64,000 nucleotides of DNA from Albugo candida (lineage: Eukaryota; Oomycota; Peronosporomycetes; Albuginales): assembly GCA_040437565.1 (NCBI GenBank), contig JBDOQK010000068.1:62001-126000 (forward strand), read 5' to 3'. Below are positions 22,650 to 33,984 of the stretch, piece by piece; the first letter of the stretch is position 1; every line of letters starts with the position of its first letter. A program made the position numbers and the translations under genes. The notes beneath the pieces were generated by a model, which was given only the letters and a program-made list of their open reading frames with translations, was not told the DNA's origin and did not search any database.

Positions 22650-24141
22650 AGTGAACTACTGGTAATACGTGTGAGGTGATCAGAATTTAATGCTAATATT
22701 TTCCGCTTGACGGATTTTCTTCTTCAAACTTCATTTCTGTAGTCTGGAAATATTCGTGTCTATCGAAATTTACGGAGAAGATACAGAAGCGAGTTTCAAG
22801 TAGTTCATAAGAGTTCTCTTCATCAGACTATTGCGATCGTAATTTTTCCACTTGAAATTACGAATCCTTTTAGCATCTAAGCGTACCCCTTGGGGCTCGT
22901 CACGCCAGAGCAGATACCGAAGATAATGCGAACGCTTTTCCGAGACGCATGCGGAAGATTGAGTAAAGGCAGATCTGCGTGAGCTCAATTCAGGCACATG
23001 ACTATCCGTATGCACATACTGGCTAATAGTGTTGCTGAAAAAGATTTCTATCCACATATAAGGCATCAAGACGGCTTTCATTAGTACGTCGAGCTACTCT
23101 CAGGACTGGATCGCGACTTGTCAAATCATTTCGCATTCATATGGATGAATTCTTCCGCCTCCGACCATCCTACACCCTATTTATTGCGCGTGTTTGCTAC
23201 TTTTGACGTAACGTTACTGGTTTCGATCATGGTCACTATAAATCTGATTTTTATGCTCAGAGAGATACTATAGTCGATATGAAGTTGTAGACCCCATTCT
23301 AGCGTTGTACTATTCTAGTAAGACCTCCTCCGTATTAGTCACGAACGTTATTCGAGATGGAAAAGTTGAATACGTGTTCCGCAATACATTCAGTTAAAGG
23401 TGTATCTCTTATTCAAAGAAGATGAAATGACTTCTTTGAAGGCCAGGGCTACCATAAAGGTGTGTTTTATACAGTACTTGGTGCATATAAAAGGCCACGT
23501 GGTCCCTTACTTGAAGTTGAGGAGCGATCTTCCAGAACGGCATACTGTTCGAAAGCTCCATATCCTAAAGTAGAACAAGGCCAGAACGGGTTTCACATCA
23601 CTATAGCGATTATAACAGTCTCTTTGACACTAGGGAACAGATGTGTAGTGACCATCATCGAACCAGTAACGTTATGTCAAAAGTCGCTGATACGCGCACT
23701 AAATATGGTGTAGATCACGGAAATGGTCGGAGGCGTAAGAGTTCATCCATATGAAATGCGAAATGATTTGACAAGTCGCGATCCAGTCCTGATAGTAGCT
23801 TGACGTACTAATGGATGTCGTCTTGATCTCTTAGATATGTCTACTTCCCGTTTTCTCGAGCAGAAGAGACTTTCACTCCATGTTTTTCGTGGTAAAGCGT
23901 TATCGACGCAAAATGACTCGGTATAGCGTAAGCGCCGATCGAGATGATTGCAGACTTCTTGCGTCCGGACACCTTGGCGTGGTCTTGTCTATGACAAGCG
24001 ACCGGAGTAATGTAGAGATGAATCTGAATCACGCTGACAGCTTCATAAAATAAACGGAAGAGAACACCGCAAGGAAAAAGAGTCTAATTGACCGTGAATA
24101 TCTTTCCTGTATGTTTTGTCGGCAATGAAAGTGGGACGTAT
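22650..24141. other. Gene-poor region containing a large palindrome
   Basis: About 1.5 kb with no recognisable gene. Short open frames only. The palindrome at 23079-23813 occupies its centre. Confidence 0.55.
23079..23813. repeat. Long imperfect palindrome / inverted repeat
   Basis: The left arm starting cattagtacg (23079) is inverted as cgtactaatg (23804-23813). The outer ~180 bp match closely with few differences (for example the stretch ggatcgcgacttgtcaaatc and its inverse). Weaker similarity continues inward to a central hairpin: ttcaaagaag at 23412-23421 and cttctttgaa at 23431-23440. A few matching bases lie just outside both ends. It reads as a foldback element or an inverted duplication. 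No transposase frame or target-site duplication was seen. Confidence 0.75.
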
Positions 24142-24993
24142 TCAGTATTCAAAATAAAAATGACAAATCAAATCTTGTGAGCAACATCGACTTCTTGTTA
24201 ATTTCGCCAAGGCGGGCAAGTTCAATCGAGCAATTTGTCGACGAAAAATTGGAGTATTCCAGGCTTTGTACGACGACACGCCATCCTTCGCACAAGTAAT
24301 CACTCCAGCAAAGGCTTCTCCACCGACGTAGTTTAGATGAAGAAGGTTTGAAAAATTTGCTTGGCAGAAAGTGAGTGTGCAAGCAAAGCTGAATTGCTGG
24401 AATCGTCGACGCACCCCTGGAAAGCTTATATGCTTTCCCAATCTCTCCATCACCTGCAATGATGCGTCCAAATCGAAAAGCGAGGGAGACGAAGCGAAGT
24501 GAATGGAGGCAGCTGCAAGAATCTTGAGTGACCAAGGCTAGATGATGTTTGCAAGCACTTTATGGATGTCAAGCGTTTTGTGGAGAGAAATGGCTTGCTG
24601 TGTGGTTAACTTTATGTGCACGCTATTTTTCAAAAGATGCGCATACAGCTGCAGGCTAATTGACAATTTTCCCCAGCCCAGTAGAAACAGCACATGTGGG
24701 CAGTTCCCGCTATTGATCACAATCTGCGATGATCACCGGATGAAATTCAATCATCGGAAAGCTCAATTGTATAATAGTTGCGATAAGAAAAGGGTGCGAT
24801 TTATACATATGCAATGGAATGTGAACATTACGCGATGTACTTTGTTCACAGTATTGGCACAAAATTAAAGACACTGGAAAAGATTTGAGCCTCGGACGCA
24901 TCGATTGATTTTGTATCCGCTCGCTCAACACACTCGACCATTCGTGATACCATCCTCAAATACACCCAGTAAGACGTGCTCAGGCTCAGACAT
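24142..24993 (-). other. Possible coding region, unresolved
   Basis: Downstream of the SEC12-like gene on the same strand. A minus-strand frame from 24720 to 24142 is open for about 190 codons except for one TAG at 24540-24538 that may be an intron end (ATCTAG). It encodes LFLLGWGKLSISLQLYAHLL and, after the stop, LKILAAASIHFASSPSLFDL and NLLHLNYVGGEAFAG. A short upstream ATG frame (24993, MSEPEHVLLGVFEDG) could be the first exon. I do not recognise the family and could not fix a complete exon chain; it may be a gene with atypical introns or a young pseudogene. Most of it is repeated at 26099-26859 by the gap artefact. Confidence 0.35.
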
Positions 24994-27864
24994 GAAGAAG
25001 TGAAAAAATGAAAATGAGATTTTTTTCAGAATTTTCATTGGTTTTTAGTTTGTTCGACAGACAGTAGCCATGGAATGAAGGAACAAGAAAAACATCGCAA
25101 TGGTGGCCAGAATGATTGATAATTTGTAGTCTACAGACAGCAAAGATGCCCAACGTTTAGTATCGAAGCTGACAGCAACTAAAATTGTTGTGCAATGTAC
25201 TCACCAAACGTACCTAAAAGCTCATCAAATGCTTCGTTACCCGTTTTCCACTGTAAAGAGATTTCGCTCGAGGTGGCAATGTATAACGCGAGCAATGAGC
25301 TCATGAGTGCACTCAAGCCATTCCAGAAGAAACCTGAGGTGACCACAGACTTGGCAGTCAGCGTCCAAGACACAATGACACTGAAAAAGAATGCCGCCAA
25401 AGTAATCGCTGCATCCGTCGATTCTAATTTGATTGCGAGCAGATCCTATACAGAAATGTCAAATACAAGTACACAGCGATATCAGGTGAAATACCTCGAG
25501 CCCTTGTAAAGGGCCATTGACGAGATATGACTTCTCAGCATGCAACAGCAGCAGCATAAAGAACATCAGTGATGCATTAAGAGATAGCCCAAGCACGAGT
25601 CTCAGCGATCCAGCGACACATGAGCTTGAAAAGTTGGTAAGTTTGCGCCAAAATGAATTGATTTCTCCACCATTAAGGCTGATGTCATGACAAAGCAGTC
25701 TTTTATCAGCACCACCGCTGATGAGATGGCAACGTTTTGCGTTTTTTCCCATACTTGGAGCAAACTCGAGTCCCGTGACCGCGAAAGAATGTTCATCTTT
25801 GCAATGTCGCGCGTATGTGGTTAGATTGTCCGTCAAAAACACTTTGATCTCGCCTGTAACCGCGGCAGTAGATACGAATTTATCATCAGGACTCACACAC
25901 ATGCTTGCAACAGGTCGATCGCTTGCAACGGCCACAGCCTTGATAGTCCAATTCCAATACTCTGGATGTGTCTGGCACAATGTTTCGGGTATCCATTTNN
26001 NNNNNNNNNNNNNNNNNNNNNNNNNNNNNNNNNNNNNNNNNNNNNNNNNNNNNNNNNNNNNNNNNNNNNNNNNNNNNNNNNNNNNNNNNNNNNNNNNNAT
26101 TTGTCGACGAAAAATTGGAGTATTCCAGGCTTTGTACGACGACACGCCATCCTTCGCACAAGTAATCACTCCAGCAAAGGCTTCTCCACCGACGTAGTTT
26201 AGATGAAGAAGGTTTGAAAAATTTGCTTGGCAGAAAGTGAGTGTGCAAGCAAAGCTGAATTGCTGGAATCGTCGACGCACCCCTGGAAAGCTTATATGCT
26301 TTCCCAATCTCTCCATCACCTGCAATGATGCGTCCAAATCGAAAAGCGAGGGAGACGAAGCGAAGTGAATGGAGGCAGCTGCAAGAATCTTGAGTGACCA
26401 AGGCTAGATGATGTTTGCAAGCACTTTATGGATGTCAAGCGTTTTGTGGAGAGAAATGGCTTGCTGTGTGGTTAACTTTATGTGCACGCTATTTTTCAAA
26501 AGATGCGCATACAGCTGCAGGCTAATTGACAATTTTCCCCAGCCCAGTAGAAACAGCACATGTGGGCAGTTCCCGCTATTGATCACAATCTGCGATGATC
26601 ACCGGATGAAATTCAATCATCGGAAAGCTCAATTGTATAATAGTTGCGATAAGAAAAGGGTGCGATTTATACATATGCAATGGAATGTGAACATTACGCG
26701 ATGTACTTTGTTCACAGTATTGGCACAAAATTAAAGACACTGGAAAAGATTTGAGCCTCGGACGCATCGATTGATTTTGTATCCGCTCGCTCAACACACT
26801 CGACCATTCGTGATACCATCCTCAAATACACCCAGTAAGACGTGCTCAGGCTCAGACATGAAGAAGTGAAAAAATGAAAATGAGATTTTTTTCAGAATTT
26901 TCATTGGTTTTTAGTTTGTTCGACAGACAGTAGCCATGGAATGAAGGAACAAGAAAAACATCGCAATGGTGGCCAGAATGATTGATAATTTGTAGTCTAC
27001 AGACAGCAAAGATGCCCAACGTTTAGTATCGAAGCTGACAGCAACTAAAATTGTTGTGCAATGTACTCACCAAACGTACCTAAAAGCTCATCAAATGCTT
27101 CGTTACCCGTTTTCCACTGTAAAGAGATTTCGCTCGAGGTGGCAATGTATAACGCGAGCAATGAGCTCATGAGTGCACTCAAGCCATTCCAGAAGAAACC
27201 TGAGGTGACCACAGACTTGGCAGTCAGCGTCCAAGACACAATGACACTGAAAAAGAATGCCGCCAAAGTAATCGCTGCATCCGTCGATTCTAATTTGATT
27301 GCGAGCAGATCCTATACAGAAATGTCAAATACAAGTACACAGCGATATCAGGTGAAATACCTCGAGCCCTTGTAAAGGGCCATTGACGAGATATGACTTC
27401 TCAGCATGCAACAGCAGCAGCATAAAGAACATCAGTGATGCATTAAGAGATAGCCCAAGCACGAGTCTCAGCGATCCAGCGACACATGAGCTTGAAAAGT
27501 TGGTAAGTTTGCGCCAAAATGAATTGATTTCTCCACCATTAAGGCTGATGTCATGACAAAGCAGTCTTTTATCAGCACCACCGCTGATGAGATGGCAACG
27601 TTTTGCGTTTTTTCCCATACTTGGAGCAAACTCGAGTCCCGTGACCGCGAAAGAATGTTCATCTTTGCAATGTCGCGCGTATGTGGTTAGATTGTCCGTC
27701 AAAAACACTTTGATCTCGCCTGTAACCGCGGCAGTAGATACGAATTTATCATCAGGACTCACACACATGCTTGCAACAGGTCGATCGCTTGCAACGGCCA
27801 CAGCCTTGATAGTCCAATTCCAATACTCTGGATGTGTCTGGCACAATGTTTCGGGTATCCATTT
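24233..27864. repeat. Assembly gap (25999-26098) with 1,766 bp duplicated flanks
   Basis: 24233-25998 and 26099-27864 are identical, the largest overlap here. The 3' half of the SEC12-like gene and most of the unresolved coding stretch are duplicated by it. Only one copy is real. Confidence 0.96.
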
Positions 27865-28857
27865 GACTAAAATGGCTGTTCCTCTAGCTTGAGTCAATAT
27901 AGTGTATAATGCTCTTCCATCACTGGAAAATCTCGCACATCGAAACTGGTGACTTTTTGATCCAATTATTCGGGGTAATTTAAGCATATCGCAGGCAATG
28001 TCCAATGCATCATCTTTCGAGAATTTACATATTGGTATGAGCTCTGTAAGGCGCCACAAATGACACGATTGGTCTTCCGAGGAGGATACAACCAAATTTC
28101 GATGAGATTGCTCAACGTGTATGTCCCGAATACGTTTCTTATGTCCACGATACTCTCTCGTCAGGGTCACCATCCACGCCTCTTGTATGACTTTATCGCC
28201 CAATTTAGGTTGCTCCACTTGCTTGTCATTTTTGGCACTATCGTCGTGTGCCAGAGATGTGGACGTTCCTGTAGCTACATCGATTGCGGAAGGTTGTCCG
28301 CTCAACTTCCAGACTCGAACCACTCCATCCTCTCCTCCAGTCAACAGCGTCGCATTGCCGACAAATCGAGCACAAACCTGTTCATTGTGACACCTTAGTA
28401 CGTGATTTGCACATTATTTTAGGCATACTTGAGTAGGTTGATCGGCTGCAAAATCGGTTTTAAAGCGAATCAATAACTTCATTTTCTTCTCCTGAATGTC
28501 AAATTCGTACATCCAGCACTCCATATCGACCGAAATGGCCATTAGAGAGCCCTATTCAAAAATCAGGTCATATCACATCACCTACAAAAAAGCGGAATGG
28601 TACATTGTGTGAGAACGATACACCGGACGCCAATCTGTTTCCAAAATCCGTAGTCGTTTCAATGCGAAATTCACTGTCATCGTCTGCCAATTGATAGATA
28701 TCCTACACAGCTTCCTTAGTAATTCCACAATCTCAGCGTTTGAAATAAAACATGCCACTTTGTTGTGGATTCCGGAGCTCATAGACCCTCCTCCTCCACA
28801 CACAGCGAGGTATCCATTACAGTACGAAAGGCCTAAAATCGGGTAGCTAACGATCAT
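26911..28857 (-). CDS. SEC12/PREB-like WD40 membrane protein with extended multi-pass C terminus
   Basis: SEC12 is the ER exchange factor for the COPII GTPase SAR1. ATG 28857 gives MIVSYPILGLSYCNGYLAVCG then GGGSMSSGIHNK, the family's N-terminal glycine-rich start. Exons: 28857-28759, 28702-28604, 28551-28429, 28377-27361, 27311-27080, 27044-26911, about 567 residues. WD40 blades: FVGNATLLTGGEDGVVRVWK, EYRGHKKRIRDIHV, NLVVSSSEDQSCHLWRL, SDRPVASMCVSPDDKFVSTA, ISGGADKRLLCHDI. A first membrane helix follows (LRLVLGLSLNASLMFFMLLL). Unlike the usual single anchor, two more exons join in register and add three helices (AAFFFSVIVSWTL, LSALMSSLLALYIAT, LSIILATIAMFFLFLH). If the 27360-27312 intron is retained the protein ends after the first helix at 27325. 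The last intron is short (35 nt, or 62 nt with an earlier donor). Confidence 0.75.
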
Positions 28858-29010
28858 CACAAAATGCGCTTTTGTCGATGCTTTTGCACGTTGGATAGCG
28901 TTCGAAAGTTTTTCTTGACGTTACCGACATTCAATATTGACAAACCCGACGTCAGAAATCGCAAATCGATTGATTTGCACCACTCAAACGGTCGCAGAAT
29001 AGCTGCAGTA

Positions 29011-30121
29011 ATGCATCGCAATCTCCGACGAGCGTGGAGAACTGCCGCAATTTGCACGCCATATGGATCCTACTATCCATCCTCTATTGCATGCAGTCCA
29101 TCTCGGCGCGCAGGAAGATCTCAATTCACAAACTTGTCTCCTCAAAGCCGACAGCTTTCCAGCCGATCCGATAAGGATATCAATACTTCTGACGTAAAGC
29201 CAAAATGTTTAAATGAGAATGAGGACGAAGCGTTGAAAGCGGAAGAGTGGGCAAAGCAATTTGAAAGAGAAGTGTCGAAATGGAAAATGAATGAGCGCGA
29301 CGCAGAAAACGATATGTACGCAATGGATTCGGAGCGAATGTATTCTGTAAGGCGACAATCAGGTTCAAGTAGACTTCCTCTATAACTTTATATGACCAGG
29401 AAATCCCAGAAATGAACCACAGAGTCAATATCGACGCAATAAGCGATGATTACGGGATGGATCCAATGCCTTATCTCCACAAAGCATCGACGTACGAAGT
29501 GCAGTAATGTCGGCATGATGATCTGACTCGATCTTTGTGTAGAGCGATGCCGGAAGCGCTGAATTGGAATGACGAGGAAGCCAGGAATTCCGTTGAGAAG
29601 GAGCCGGTCGAGAAGCCTGCCAAGTATCTTCGAAGAGCGAATCATAAAGATACCGTGGAACTCGCTCTGGTTGACAAATTTTCTGCTTCATTTGCATGCA
29701 AAAGAGAGTAATGATGTGACTGTAGGACACGGAACTGCTTCGACTATTCATCACGCCTGCAGGTCGTATCCGACCTCGTCGATTTACAGGCTTACGAGGT
29801 CCTCAACAGCGGCAAGTAGCTCGCGGGATCAAAGTCGCTCGTCATCTCGCACTTCTGCCTTACTTGTCAAGATATCCCGAACCATCTCCGGAGCAGTGGC
29901 GAGCAATTTTTGATGAAGAAGGACGAAAGGAAGAGGCCAGGCGACTACAAAGAGAAGAAGATGGCATCGAAGACGAAGATGATTCCGACGACGACTTCGA
30001 TCCCGACTTTGAAGAAGACGACGATGACGATGATGACCAAGACTACTCTGATTACGCTGATGATGATGATGTTGACACTGGTCGCAGAAGCTCTGACGGA
30101 AACGATCGGGACGAGTTTTAA
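29011..30121 (+). CDS. Mitochondrial small ribosomal subunit protein bS18m with acidic tail
   Basis: Exons 29011-29346, 29400-29491, 29543-29669, 29726-30121 (introns 51-56 nt) give 316 residues. ATG 29011 is chosen because it starts a basic, acid-free leader ([20 protein letters not shown]) typical of mitochondrial import; an in-frame ATG at 28864 almost abuts the divergent SEC12-like start. The S18 core is near the C-terminal third: [20 protein letters not shown] then [20 protein letters not shown]. After it comes an acidic tail of about 60 residues made largely of D and E, unusual for a ribosomal protein. The 3' part is repeated after the 30217 gap. Confidence 0.85.
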
Positions 30122-30829
30122 ATTAATCGGCTTCATCGACAGAAGTAGCCGCTGCGTCAGACACTGTTGGCATTAACAACGATAGAAATAGAAAGCTTGT
30201 AATGAAACGATACCATNNNNNNNNNNNNNNNNNNNNNNNNNNNNNNNNNNNNNNNNNNNNNNNNNNNNNNNNNNNNNNNNNNNNNNNNNNNNNNNNNNNN
30301 NNNNNNNNNNNNNNNNGAGAGTAATGATGTGACTGTAGGACACGGAACTGCTTCGACTATTCATCACGCCTGCAGGTCGTATCCGACCTCGTCGATTTAC
30401 AGGCTTACGAGGTCCTCAACAGCGGCAAGTAGCTCGCGGGATCAAAGTCGCTCGTCATCTCGCACTTCTGCCTTACTTGTCAAGATATCCCGAACCATCT
30501 CCGGAGCAGTGGCGAGCAATTTTTGATGAAGAAGGACGAAAGGAAGAGGCCAGGCGACTACAAAGAGAAGAAGATGGCATCGAAGACGAAGATGATTCCG
30601 ACGACGACTTCGATCCCGACTTTGAAGAAGACGACGATGACGATGATGACCAAGACTACTCTGATTACGCTGATGATGATGATGTTGACACTGGTCGCAG
30701 AAGCTCTGACGGAAACGATCGGGACGAGTTTTAAATTAATCGGCTTCATCGACAGAAGTAGCCGCTGCGTCAGACACTGTTGGCATTAACAACGATAGAA
30801 ATAGAAAGCTTGTAATGAAACGATACCAT
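29704..30829. repeat. Assembly gap (30217-30316) with 513 bp duplicated flanks
   Basis: 29704-30216 and 30317-30829 are identical. The last exon of bS18m is duplicated artificially. The stretch 30122-30899 otherwise holds no gene. Confidence 0.95.
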
Positions 30830-30899
30830 TGCGATGGATACAAGAGGCAGTCAATTATTTGGAAATGAACGACTAATCTCAACAAAAGTAGCTCCTTTC

Positions 30900-32312
30900 T
30901 CACTCTTTCGCCTTCTTTTTCTTCTTCTTTTTGAGTTTTTTCTTGTCAGGTGACTTGTCCGGGCTGCTTACTTGTGCGTCGACAGCCTGGCGTTTGTGTT
31001 TGCTTTCTTTCTTTACTTTTTTTGGTGAGTTGACTGTGTTTTCAGCGAGCGAAGAGACCTCTAGTACGGCTGGAGCCGTCTCTGAGACACCATACAATTT
31101 GGAAACTTCAGTAGGCGTGGATTCATTCACTTTTCCGTACTTGCCGATTTTGCCTTCTTTGACGAGATTTTTCACACGTTGAGCCATTGGTCCCAATCCC
31201 CATCGTCGAGGATATGTATCACGTTCCATAATAACACGTTTGATCTTGGCAACTACACCGTGATCGCACGTGGCCATGACCGCAGTGGTCATTTGTGCGA
31301 TCCCGATCGCAATTGCTTCGCCTTTGGTTGTCATCAACACGACCTCTTCTCCAATGTCAATGTCATCTGCGAATCGTAAAAGACCGGGCACCATAAACTT
31401 GGCACCATAACAAATAGCATTCACAGAACTGTCTTTGACAACAATGCGTTTGTAACTCGTTAGTAGGACTTCCAGTGGTCGGACAACTCGACGTAAATAC
31501 GATTCATCTTTGTAATTGTCATATTGGTATTGAGCATCCATAACGTCATGCATCGTCATCATTCCGTCTTGTTCACTCATAGCGCCTGAACGAACACGAC
31601 GAAGCTCCTGCATGTGTCCACCAACACCCAGAACGAGCCCAAGATGCACACAAAGAGTTCGAATATATGTTCCAGCTTCACAACTGACCCAAAAAACGCC
31701 CAAATTACGTTTCTCATCATATTCGATCAATTTGCTTTGATAAATTGTGCGAATGCGAAGTTGACGTTTAACTGCTGAAATCAATGGAGGACGCTGGAAG
31801 AGAGCACCAGTCAGCGTTTCAATGGCATTGGCAAGTTTTACTTGGCTCTCAATAGCATTATGAAGTCGTACGACAGCCACATATTCTTTTCCTGCTCCCT
31901 GTTGTGACTTGACAAGTCGAGTCGCACGATCCACACATACAATCAAACATCCAGTCACTTTAGGATCCAATGTGCCTGAATGACCCGTTTTATCAACACG
32001 TAAAATGCGTCGAATCCACGCGACGACCTCATGTGAGGAAGGATTTGCAGGTTTGTCGAGGTTTATGATACCGTATCGGACGTAATCCTGTATGTTGCGT
32101 TTCAGAGGGCTAGAGCTGCACGGGATTGGAGTGTAATGCCCAGTTCGGATGTTTAGTGTATTGTAATTCTTCAATAACAAAGGCCATTTGGAAGTGTCCA
32201 ATTTGGGAGTGTAGCTTTCTGGTGCAATTAGATCTGTTCCTGATTTCATATCAATTTCCATCGATTGCTTTCGCTTCTTCTTCTTCATCTTTAGCTCGCT
32301 GCTGGACGCCAT
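30900..32312 (-). CDS. CBF5: Dyskerin / CBF5, H/ACA snoRNP pseudouridine synthase
   Basis: Catalytic subunit of box H/ACA snoRNPs; isomerises uridine to pseudouridine in rRNA and snRNA in the nucleolus. One uninterrupted frame of 470 residues. The N-terminal lysine patch is followed by the DKCLD-type segment ([35 protein letters not shown]), the TruB catalytic motif [12 protein letters not shown] with the catalytic aspartate at about residue 116, [46 protein letters not shown], and a C-terminal PUA domain ([32 protein letters not shown]). The end is lysine-rich (nucleolar signal). It is divergently paired with IMP3. Confidence 0.97.
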   Translation of the reverse strand: MASSSELKMKKKKRKQSMEIDMKSGTDLIAPESYTPKLDTSKWPLLLKNYNTLNIRTGHYTPIPCSSSPLKRNIQDYVRYGIINLDKPANPSSHEVVAWIRRILRVDKTGHSGTLDPKVTGCLIVCVDRATRLVKSQQGAGKEYVAVVRLHNAIESQVKLANAIETLTGALFQRPPLISAVKRQLRIRTIYQSKLIEYDEKRNLGVFWVSCEAGTYIRTLCVHLGLVLGVGGHMQELRRVRSGAMSEQDGMMTMHDVMDAQYQYDNYKDESYLRRVVRPLEVLLTSYKRIVVKDSSVNAICYGAKFMVPGLLRFADDIDIGEEVVLMTTKGEAIAIGIAQMTTAVMATCDHGVVAKIKRVIMERDTYPRRWGLGPMAQRVKNLVKEGKIGKYGKVNESTPTEVSKLYGVSETAPAVLEVSSLAENTVNSPKKVKKESKHKRQAVDAQVSSPDKSPDKKKLKKKKKKKAKE

Positions 32313-32410
32313 TAGTAATGACGATTGGCTCTAAAGCTGGTTGGAACCGGTTTATCTATAATGAACCGCAATCATCCTATTTGAGGACCGTGTCATATTG
32401 GTTCAGAAAC
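32313..32410. promoter_or_regulatory. Shared divergent promoter region of CBF5 and IMP3
   Basis: Only 98 bp separate the start codons of CBF5 (minus) and IMP3 (plus), so both promoters must lie here or overlap the coding ends. No specific motif was identified. Confidence 0.55.
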
Positions 32411-32962
32411 ATGCGCAAGCTCAAGTATCATGAGCAAAAGCTTTTGAAGAAAGTCGATTTTCTAGAATGGAAGAACGAAAACAATCTTCATGAAATCAAA
32501 GTTATCCGAAGATATCGCATACCGAATCGTGAGCAGTACCACGCGTACAATAAACTCGCAGGTCACATTCATCAAGTCGTTCATCGACTGAAGAAAAGAC
32601 CGACCGACGATTCCTTTCGAATTAAAACTACCGAAGCGTTGCTCGAAAAACTGTATAATATGGGATTAATTGCTACGAAGAAAAGTCTTTTGCTTGCGGA
32701 AAATGTCAATGTGTCTTCCTTTTGTCGACGCCGATTACCTGTTGTAATGGTACGACTGAAAATGTCTGAAACAATCAAAGAAGCAACTACTTTTGTTGAA
32801 CAGGGGCATGTTCGTGTTGGTCCGAGTGTAGTGTCAGATCCAGCATTTTTAGTTACGCGTTCATTTGAAGATTTTGTCACTTGGGTCGACAGCTCCAAGA
32901 TCAAGCGGACGATCATGAAGTACAATGATAAATTGGATGATTACGATTTACTGGGAAATTGA
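32411..32962 (+). CDS. IMP3: U3 small nucleolar ribonucleoprotein IMP3
   Basis: Component of the U3 snoRNP / small-subunit processome; promotes pairing of U3 with pre-rRNA. 183 residues, the length of the yeast protein. ATG 32411 gives MRKLKYHEQKLLKKVDFLEW, the conserved IMP3 start; the open frame upstream overlaps CBF5 and is spurious. It continues VIRRYRIPNREQYHAYNKL, then an S4-type RNA-binding domain (FCRRRLPVVMVRLKMSETI, EATTFVEQGHVRVGPSVVSD) and the typical end (SSKIKRTIMKYNDKLDDYDL). Intronless. Confidence 0.96.
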   Translation: MRKLKYHEQKLLKKVDFLEWKNENNLHEIKVIRRYRIPNREQYHAYNKLAGHIHQVVHRLKKRPTDDSFRIKTTEALLEKLYNMGLIATKKSLLLAENVNVSSFCRRRLPVVMVRLKMSETIKEATTFVEQGHVRVGPSVVSDPAFLVTRSFEDFVTWVDSSKIKRTIMKYNDKLDDYDLLGN

Positions 32963-33171
32963 GATGATACGGACGGATAGATAGCATTGGGCTTTAATCG
33001 GATTGATTTACAGCACATGAGCAGCGAACAGGTGTTGAGGAAGCATATCTGTCTTCTTGTGAATTTAAAAATAGACCCACTTTATCAGAATAAATAGATT
33101 GGGAGAGAGCTCGTTATACCTTGCTCCTCTGCTGCCTTCATTGTTTCTTTTACGCTGCGAAATCAATTTCG

Positions 33172-33894
33172 ATGCATTCACTGACGCTCTTTCTCAATCT
33201 CGCTCTTGCTCGGAGTATATCGGCTCAAAACGTTGTAAAGGAAGTCATCGATGGAAGTATCTTTCGTACTAGCAGCTATGTGACGGTGGATCAATACAAA
33301 TTGAAAATCACAGAGGCTTCAACATTGGTGGAAATCGATTTGTTGTCTATGGAAACGAGCAATAACAGAAGCTTTGTGGATGTGAATGGAGACTGTGATT
33401 CGGCCTATATTGACTCTCAAATCTTTCTTTTTCAGAGAACTACTTTGACGAATGGATTGACTTCGTGGAAGGTGATAGCATCAAATGATGACGAGACAGA
33501 TATGGCTGGAAACTATGGAAAAGGACGAAAGGATGGATCCATTAGTGTGCAGGATTCGTACATGCTTCGTACACTCCAGCCTGGAGAATACATGCTTGCC
33601 GTTGGTCGATATCCACTAAGTGCATCTGAGGCACTGGCCGGAAGATGCAATCAAGTCAATAATGGTCATACTCCGTATGCTTGTCAGACCAGGAAAGCTC
33701 CGTATGGGAATTACAGAGCGACAATCCGTTCTAGATCAATTGCCGGAAATAAGATTGTTGTCCAATCCCCGTGTTCGTATGTGGGAAGCAGTTGTAGTGC
33801 CAATTTTGGTCTAAAAGAATGTGTCTTTCAACTGCAAAGTCAAGGTTCGTACGATGCCATCACGACGACATGTCGGTATGATCGAGCGATTTAG
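33172..33894 (+). CDS. Secreted PPC-like beta-rich protein
   Basis: 240 residues from ATG 33172. Signal peptide MHSLTLFLNLALARSISA, cleavage likely before QN. The mature part resembles pre-peptidase C-terminal (PPC / DVUA0089-like) beta-sandwiches: YKLKITEASTLVEIDLLSM, an acidic SFVDVNGDCDSAYIDSQIFL segment likely to bind calcium, IASNDDETDM, and the strand pair LQPGEYMLAVGRYPLSASEA. A short cysteine-bearing tail follows (SPCSYVGSSCSANFGLKECVF). Intronless, no membrane helix, so probably released. Function unknown; carbohydrate or protein binding outside the cell is a guess. Confidence 0.75.
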   Translation: MHSLTLFLNLALARSISAQNVVKEVIDGSIFRTSSYVTVDQYKLKITEASTLVEIDLLSMETSNNRSFVDVNGDCDSAYIDSQIFLFQRTTLTNGLTSWKVIASNDDETDMAGNYGKGRKDGSISVQDSYMLRTLQPGEYMLAVGRYPLSASEALAGRCNQVNNGHTPYACQTRKAPYGNYRATIRSRSIAGNKIVVQSPCSYVGSSCSANFGLKECVFQLQSQGSYDAITTTCRYDRAI

Positions 33895-33984
33895 CTAGCT
33901 TGAAAGATAATGTTCAGGGTTTTGAGACAAATCCGCACTTGTAATGTTTTCTTCTTTAGATAACTGTTTTCCACATCACACAAC

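Noticed and set aside
25459-26337. A fused protein joining an unknown N-terminal domain to the SEC12-like WD40 end
   Set aside because: The open frame runs through 100 Ns between duplicated contig ends; the fusion is artificial.
32126-32410. N-terminal extension of IMP3 overlapping CBF5
   Set aside because: The conserved protein begins MRKLKYHEQ at 32411, and the extension is antisense to CBF5 coding sequence.
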